64,000 nt of DNA, taken from the NCBI RefSeq assembly GCF_019649055.1, contig NW_026570256.1, positions 62,001-126,000 of the forward strand, in the 5' to 3' direction. The notes under the pieces are model-generated. The model was not told the origin of the DNA and did not search any database. It saw only the letters and a list, made by a program, of their open reading frames with translations. The position numbers and the translations under genes were made by a program. Below are positions 59,482 to 64,000 of the stretch, in pieces; the stretch's first letter is position 1; each line of letters begins with the position of its first letter. Origin of the DNA: Paramacrobiotus metropolitanus (lineage: Eukaryota; Tardigrada; Eutardigrada; Parachela; Macrobiotidae).

Positions 59482-62400
59482 CTATTTGTTATTATTATTT
59501 CCAGCACTTCTTGGTTCTGTGAGTGCGCTTTTCTGCGTCAATTCCGGAGCTTTCTTATCTTTATTCATTCGCTTCCCCAGTTTCTCGCAGTCTTGAAGTT
59601 TCTTTTCAAATTCTGAGTAATTCTTTGGTGATGCGTTGTAGATCTCGCGGAACCATGCCGGCCGATGATCCTGAACACCTTCGAGAAGTGCTTCAACTTG
59701 TTCCTCATCTGAAATTTTTAGCTCCTCAAACCATGGGAGGAAACTATCCAGGTAAGCGCGAACTGGCTCATAAAAATCCAGCTTACGCTTATTCATTTTT
59801 CTGCGAATATCAGCTTTAGATAATGAGCCATTAAAATGCTCAATAATCGCCGGTTTAAAGAAATCGGACCATGATTTTCCTTTATTGTCTTTCCAGAACT
59901 TTTCGAACCATTGAAAGGACGCTCCAGTGAACGCGCCTGTTACTCTTCGACAAGTAACCTCATCATTCCAATTATTTGTAGTTCGACATTGCTCCACATT
60001 CATAAGCCACTTCTGGATTTTTTCTGGATGGGAGTCATCAAAGGTAAGCAGTTTCATACTGCCTTCAGCTTTATCGTTTCCTTTTTCGGCAAGCTTCGTA
60101 ATTAATTCAACAACACATTCTTGTGTAAGTGCTGCTCTATCCGATATTTGCGTTTGCTTAATTAACCATTCTTCTAATTGTAAATTCCTAGACGTGGATT
60201 CGTTACTTGCCGTATTACTAGGACGACGGTGTTCATCATCAAGCGGCAAATCATCCATCAGATCATTTTCGATATCAGAACCGTCTCTGTTTTCAGATCT
60301 ACGCGCATGCCGACTAACGTCATCGGACGCCCTTTTAAATATCTCTTGACGCAAATCTGTTGACCGATTTTTACTTTGATTAGGTAGCGCCGTCTCCTTG
60401 GGAATCTGGGTTTTAGAGGACGAACGCGGCATAGCGTGAGCTTCCGAGAATTCGACCCGTGATTCCTGTCTGGGCTTCCGCAGTATGCCAGCCGGGTTGG
60501 TTGCCGCAACCGAAGGCTGTTCATTAGATGTCGAAAAGTTCTGAGGATGAAACACGGGGAACGGGGCAGACCGCAACACATCTCCTGTGGCTACCGGGGC
60601 TTCCCTTTGAAACTGTCTTTGGCCACCTCCAAGGGCAATATCTGAATTTCTAAACTGGAGAAGCTCACTACACGCTTGCTTGAATTCATCCTCCAATTTG
60701 GTAAGTTGATCCTGTTTTTCATACCATTCATCGCGAAGCTGTTTGTTTTCTTCATATAAGCGGTTACAGTTTTGATCTTTCTCGAAGGCGGCAGCTTGTG
60801 CTTCTTTCTTCGCTTTAATCGCTGATTCACAATTAGCGCATTTTTTATCATTTTTAATGTCGCTCAGTTCCTTCTGGACTTTGCGATTATTCTCCTTTTC
60901 GTCATCAAGTAATCCTTCGAGCCGTTCAATTTCTTTTTGAGACTGCTCGTCCTTTTCCTTAGGAATATGCATCGGGCCAACCGTAGACAATTTGTTAAGC
61001 TGTACATTAGCTTTTGTTAAATCCCGCTGTAGGGTGTCCTCTTTTTCTTTAGCGCGCTTCCTTTCATCGTCTAGATCCTTAGAAAGCTTTTGAGACAGAT
61101 TTTGCGCAACCGCTAAATTTTTACTGGTTATTTTATGTGCATCTTTTTCCGCATTCAGATCCCTGTGAGCTTTCGATAATTTTTGATCTAGATCCACCAC
61201 CTGCTTCGCCGTATCAGGGAGCGTTTGTGCTTTGAAACTATCGATGGTAGCTTTCGCCGCCGATAGCTCCCTCTGAACTTCCTCTAATTGTTTTTCCAAA
61301 TGCCGGTTTGCATCTTTTAATCCGTCACGCTCATCTTTAACTGCATTAAGAGCATTTTGTGCGTTTCTGCCAACATCTCTTGATTGAGACAAATTTTCGG
61401 CCGCAATGCGCAATTCATTCACTAACCGGTCATTCTCGGTTTGTTCGTTTACAAATTTAATGCGCATTTCATTGTAATCTGACTGAAATTTTAATTTCAG
61501 ATTAAGCTCTTCATCGACCCGGGCATCCAGTGACATGGAGTTTCCCATTTCATCGACTTTTAATTTCGTAGTCGCTATCCAAGTCCGCAGACCCTGGAGT
61601 AATACGGGCATCGTCTTCCGGGCGACGAGTCCCACATCCTGATCAGTTTGCGTATGAGCTAGTAGCTCGTCAACTTCCTTAGCCTTAGTTAAAAACTCTT
61701 CATCCGGTTGTTCGAAATCTTTCTCCGAAACAAAAGCATGTAATTTCAATTGGGACGGGTGAAAGGACATTGCGCCACCCATAATACTTTTCTTTCTTGC
61801 AGATGCTTCCAGAGCTATCTCCACATTTTCACCAAACGCCGTATGGATAGGCGTATCATCCTCTGATCGGCTATCCTCATCCATCTCGAAGTCTGGAAGA
61901 GGTTGTTCCTTATCAAGGAGACTTTCCTCTGAAAGTGGTTCAACCAGTTTACGCGGCTCCGTGTTTGGTTCGCTACGAGTAACTTGTTCTGTTTTCTCGT
62001 TAGTTTTTGACTTTGCCGCCACCACTCTCTTGGGTCGATCGTCAGAAACGGACTCCTTTGGTTTTCCTGCAACCTTTGCAGCTGCTTCAAACGCAATAAG
62101 AGCCGCTTGTCTACAGTCTTCCATATTTTTCTTATACTCAGGTAACCACTTGTAGGCTTTCTTTACTACTTCGATAAACTGATCATCAGTAATGTCCAGA
62201 TAAGCTTCTGGAATGCATCTCTCAGTCTCATACCATCCATTATAATAAAAGGGAGCTTTTTTGTTTGGATCGACTGACTTCCCCAGCTCTTGGAAATCTA
62301 CCCACGCCTTACCACAGTAAGCTCTCGTTTGACTGGGTGCCTCCCAGTTCAAGGCGAAGTACATTAACCCTAATGGAATTTCATCCGGTTTGAATTTAAA

Positions 62401-62496
62401 TCTGGTTTGTGTCGCTGCTGCTTCATATGGGCCGATTATGACCTTATCTTCTGGAACCTGGCTCAACGCCCTGCTCCTATTTCCTGGATTGGACAT
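59482..62496 (-). CDS. gag of element 2 with long coiled coil
   Basis: Starts at ATG 62494-62496 (MSNPGNRSR), just downstream of the duplicated leader unit; the frame is also open upstream, but that is leader sequence. Residues about 60-300 are mixed. A coiled coil of several hundred residues follows (heptads such as LRIAAENLSQSRDVGRNAQN, LEKQLEEVQRELSAAKATI). The C-terminal 200 residues form a capsid-type Retrotrans_gag domain (LTFDDSHPEKIQKWLMNVEQ, GASFQWFEKFWKDN, VRAYLDSFLPWFEEL). At about 1000 residues it is far longer than typical Gypsy Gag. The frame ends in TAG, in register with the protease frame. Confidence 0.85.
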   Translation of the reverse strand: MSNPGNRSRALSQVPEDKVIIGPYEAAATQTRFKFKPDEIPLGLMYFALNWEAPSQTRAYCGKAWVDFQELGKSVDPNKKAPFYYNGWYETERCIPEAYLDITDDQFIEVVKKAYKWLPEYKKNMEDCRQAALIAFEAAAKVAGKPKESVSDDRPKRVVAAKSKTNEKTEQVTRSEPNTEPRKLVEPLSEESLLDKEQPLPDFEMDEDSRSEDDTPIHTAFGENVEIALEASARKKSIMGGAMSFHPSQLKLHAFVSEKDFEQPDEEFLTKAKEVDELLAHTQTDQDVGLVARKTMPVLLQGLRTWIATTKLKVDEMGNSMSLDARVDEELNLKLKFQSDYNEMRIKFVNEQTENDRLVNELRIAAENLSQSRDVGRNAQNALNAVKDERDGLKDANRHLEKQLEEVQRELSAAKATIDSFKAQTLPDTAKQVVDLDQKLSKAHRDLNAEKDAHKITSKNLAVAQNLSQKLSKDLDDERKRAKEKEDTLQRDLTKANVQLNKLSTVGPMHIPKEKDEQSQKEIERLEGLLDDEKENNRKVQKELSDIKNDKKCANCESAIKAKKEAQAAAFEKDQNCNRLYEENKQLRDEWYEKQDQLTKLEDEFKQACSELLQFRNSDIALGGGQRQFQREAPVATGDVLRSAPFPVFHPQNFSTSNEQPSVAATNPAGILRKPRQESRVEFSEAHAMPRSSSKTQIPKETALPNQSKNRSTDLRQEIFKRASDDVSRHARRSENRDGSDIENDLMDDLPLDDEHRRPSNTASNESTSRNLQLEEWLIKQTQISDRAALTQECVVELITKLAEKGNDKAEGSMKLLTFDDSHPEKIQKWLMNVEQCRTTNNWNDEVTCRRVTGAFTGASFQWFEKFWKDNKGKSWSDFFKPAIIEHFNGSLSKADIRRKMNKRKLDFYEPVRAYLDSFLPWFEELKISDEEQVEALLEGVQDHRPAWFREIYNASPKNYSEFEKKLQDCEKLGKRMNKDKKAPELTQKSALTEPRSAGNNNNK

Positions 62497-62497
62497 T

Positions 62498-62937
62498 CTT
62501 ACAGTACGTACAGTAACTATTGTGCTACTGATTACCGTAAGTTCCGAAAAATTGCGGTTGTGCAATTTACTTTCACTAGACAGTCCTCCTTTGAGGTTTG
62601 AACTGCTCAGTGAAAAATTTGAACACAGCCAACCTTTGCGGTTCGACTGAAGATCTAAATGCTAAAATTACTTTGCTGCACTTTGCGTGCTGCTGTAATT
62701 TTAACTTACAGGTCAATCTTACGGTACACACAGTAACTATTGTGCTACTGCTTCCCGTAGAATCCTGATATTGCGATTGTGCAATTTGGTTTCACTACAC
62801 AGTCCTCCTTTGAGGTTTGAACTGCTCAGTGAAAAATTTGAACGCAGCCAACCTTTGCGGTTCGACTGAAGATCTAAATGCTAAAATTACTTTGCTGCAC
62901 TTTGCGTGCTGCTGTAATTTTAACTTACAGGTCAATC
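62498..62937 (-). repeat. 220-bp tandem duplication in the leader, each copy with a splice donor
   Basis: Copies 62498-62717 and 62718-62937 are closely similar. In each, the - strand reads GACCT|GTAAGT (GTAAGT at 62704-62709 and 62923-62928), a consensus 5' splice site. They lie between PBS and gag, where retroviruses place the major donor for spliced RNAs. Each copy also has a near-palindromic TTAACTTACAG segment. Confidence 0.75.
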
Positions 62938-63451
62938 ACCGTTTGCCGGTGTTTACCTTTTTACGATCAACTATCTCTAGCTGCTGATTTTGGCTACCGC
63001 TTGCGGCTTGCCTTTATCAAGCTGCTGGAGATCGTTATCTCACCTGGCCACTGACAGTGGCTCAGTGTTTGCTATCTGATCTATCTGCAGGCCAGGCACA
63101 CTGACACTACAGTTTACCGTTTATTCCCCGCGGTTACTGCTTTGCGCAGACAACCCGGAAATTACCCACCAAAACACCACTCGATTCGCACAGTCGACCT
63201 TTAAGGTTTCGACTGTTTTCCTACGGTCCAAATTAAATAATTTTAATTTAATTGGCGAGGAAGCTCACCAGTGAGGAAGCTCACCAATTGCGAGGAAGCT
63301 CGCCAAAATAAGTTAGACTAGGCCAGATCTGGAGCGCTGACCTCCTTCGGCGTACCTTTGCGGTTCGACGCCTTTCTGTACGGACCACTTTACCAATAAA
63401 TTACCACCAAACTTTCCACCAATAATTTTCTGTTACATCGGGAAAATTAAA
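62938..63451 (-). other. leader of element 2
   Basis: Non-coding. It contains three copies of a GAGGAAGCTC word on the + strand (63256-63304) and hairpin-prone words of the CTTTAAGGTTTCGAC / CTTTGCGGTTCGAC type, also seen in the duplicated unit. These are possible packaging or dimer elements. Confidence 0.5.
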
Positions 63452-63469
63452 AGACACCGGTGGGCGCCA
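63452..63469 (-). promoter_or_regulatory. primer-binding site of element 2 (tRNA-Lys-like)
   Basis: On the - strand TGGCGCCCACCGGTGTCT follows the LTR end CGACA directly. The first nine bases, TGGCGCCCA, equal the complement of the 3' end of metazoan tRNA-Lys (including CCA); the rest diverges from it. A tRNA-Lys or a related tRNA is the likely primer. Confidence 0.65.
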
Positions 63470-64000
63470 TGTCGTGTATAAGCGTTCACACCGGTTAAGG
63501 TTCCATGAACAATCTTTACTCTTCCACGCCTGTAATGCTCAATCGGTAGGCAACTCTTATCTCAAACTGTAACAGATAAACTACGGTGGAAACGACGGAC
63601 GACTCAGGAACACGAGAACTCAGGAATCCCTAAGCAGGAGCACTCCAATCACAACTTCCGGTCGCAGTTCTGTGAGGATCAATAAGAGCTAGGACGATTG
63701 TGTCACGAGCAAACCTGTATACTAAGCGATAATCCGGGAACGACTATGCACTTCCGTAGGAACAAGTATTGCTGTCTCTTTATTACTGTATTGTCGAGTC
63801 AACTTGCCACCTTTTCTTACAGTGAGTTATATGCTAATCGGATACGACTCACTGTAAAAAAAGGTGGCAAGTTGACTCGACAATACAGTAATACACTTCA
63901 CAGTCCACAACACTAGGAAATCGTAATTAGAAACAGTCTCAGAAGTCAGGTTAGCGACTGCCGATCCGACTGCTGCCGATATTAGTGACAACCAGAACTT
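63470..64000 (-). repeat. 5' LTR of element 2 (cut by the window end)
   Basis: Matches the 3' LTR at 39552-39982 with no substitution seen, and contains one insertion, the 103-bp MITE at 63786-63888. The outer end lies beyond the window. Confidence 0.9.
63786..63888. mobile_element. 103-bp Tc1/mariner-type MITE
   Basis: A nearly perfect palindrome: terminal inverted repeats of about 42 bp beginning CTGTATTGTCGAGTC, with one mismatch and a centre of about 19 bases. TA flanks both sides. It has no coding capacity, so it would move with a transposase supplied in trans. The other LTR has TACAGTA at the same place, which equals TA, three terminal bases of this MITE, then TA. Confidence 0.85.

Larger units (their letters stand above)
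39552..64000 (-). mobile_element. giant Ty3/Gypsy-class LTR retroelement 2 (at least 24.4 kb, cut by the window edge)
   Basis: Direct repeats beginning TGTCGTG start at 39552 and 63470; the second is cut by the window end. On the - strand the order is 5' LTR (63470 and beyond), PBS, leader, gag (62496-59482), zinc knuckle and retropepsin, a spacer frame with an HHCC module, RT, RNase H, HHCC, integrase, a third HHCC-like module (to 51823), then an 11-kb accessory region down to the 3' LTR. The compared LTR bases are identical except for a MITE in one, so insertion is very young. Accessory content includes at least six sense frames, a tRNA-like array and one antisense spliced gene. It is not a simple copy of element 1: LTRs and accessory proteins differ. 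Confidence 0.92.

Noticed and set aside
58830-59616. + strand frames rich in Ile, Tyr and Leu opposite the protease and gag end
   Set aside because: Antisense shadows of Asn/Gly/Arg-rich coding (AAY and CGN codons give Ile, Val and Thr runs).

Overview
The window looks like nuclear DNA of a small invertebrate animal. The left 12 kb holds spliced metazoan genes: an astacin protease, a selenium-binding-protein-like fragment, an F-box protein with four exons, and the 5' part of a leucine-rich-repeat protein. Introns have GT-AG ends, and those measured run from 78 to 851 bp. A tardigrade is a reasonable guess but nothing here proves it.

The other 52 kb is almost entirely two giant Ty3/Gypsy-class LTR retroelements placed tail to tail, about 2.5 kb apart. 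Element 1 (12055-37008, + strand, 24,954 bp) has two 438-bp LTRs that differ at about five positions. It carries gag-like, protease, RT, RNase H and integrase regions up to about 21 kb. A further 12 kb of extra coding sequence follows: a very large protein of repeated helical modules, acidic and basic low-complexity proteins, and two or three globular helical proteins. Several of these open frames begin just after good splice acceptors. The copy is damaged by in-frame stops, frame changes and a changed integrase catalytic residue.

Element 2 (39552 to beyond 64000, - strand) has LTRs identical over the roughly 430 bp that can be compared, apart from a 103-bp MITE in one of them, so it inserted very recently. 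Read on the - strand it has: LTR, a PBS resembling the complement of tRNA-Lys, a leader with a duplicated 220-bp unit carrying GTAAGT donors, a coiled-coil gag, zinc knuckle plus retropepsin, RT/RNase H/integrase, then a long accessory region. The accessory region holds at least six sense open frames, an array of about nine diverged tRNA-like units with Pol III A and B boxes (45985-48060), and one spliced gene in the antisense direction (44282-45573).

The most unusual points are the tRNA-like array inside a retroelement, an exact match to histone H3 residues 3-9 in an accessory protein, three copies of the integrase HHCC zinc-binding module in one element, two paralogous accessory proteins, in-frame UAG and UGA codons separating gag, protease and the downstream frame in a copy with identical LTRs, and a probable excision footprint (TACAGTA) matching the MITE. 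Together they suggest large retroelements with a complex-retrovirus-like expression plan (genomic RNA plus several spliced RNAs) and chromatin- or RNA-directed accessory genes.
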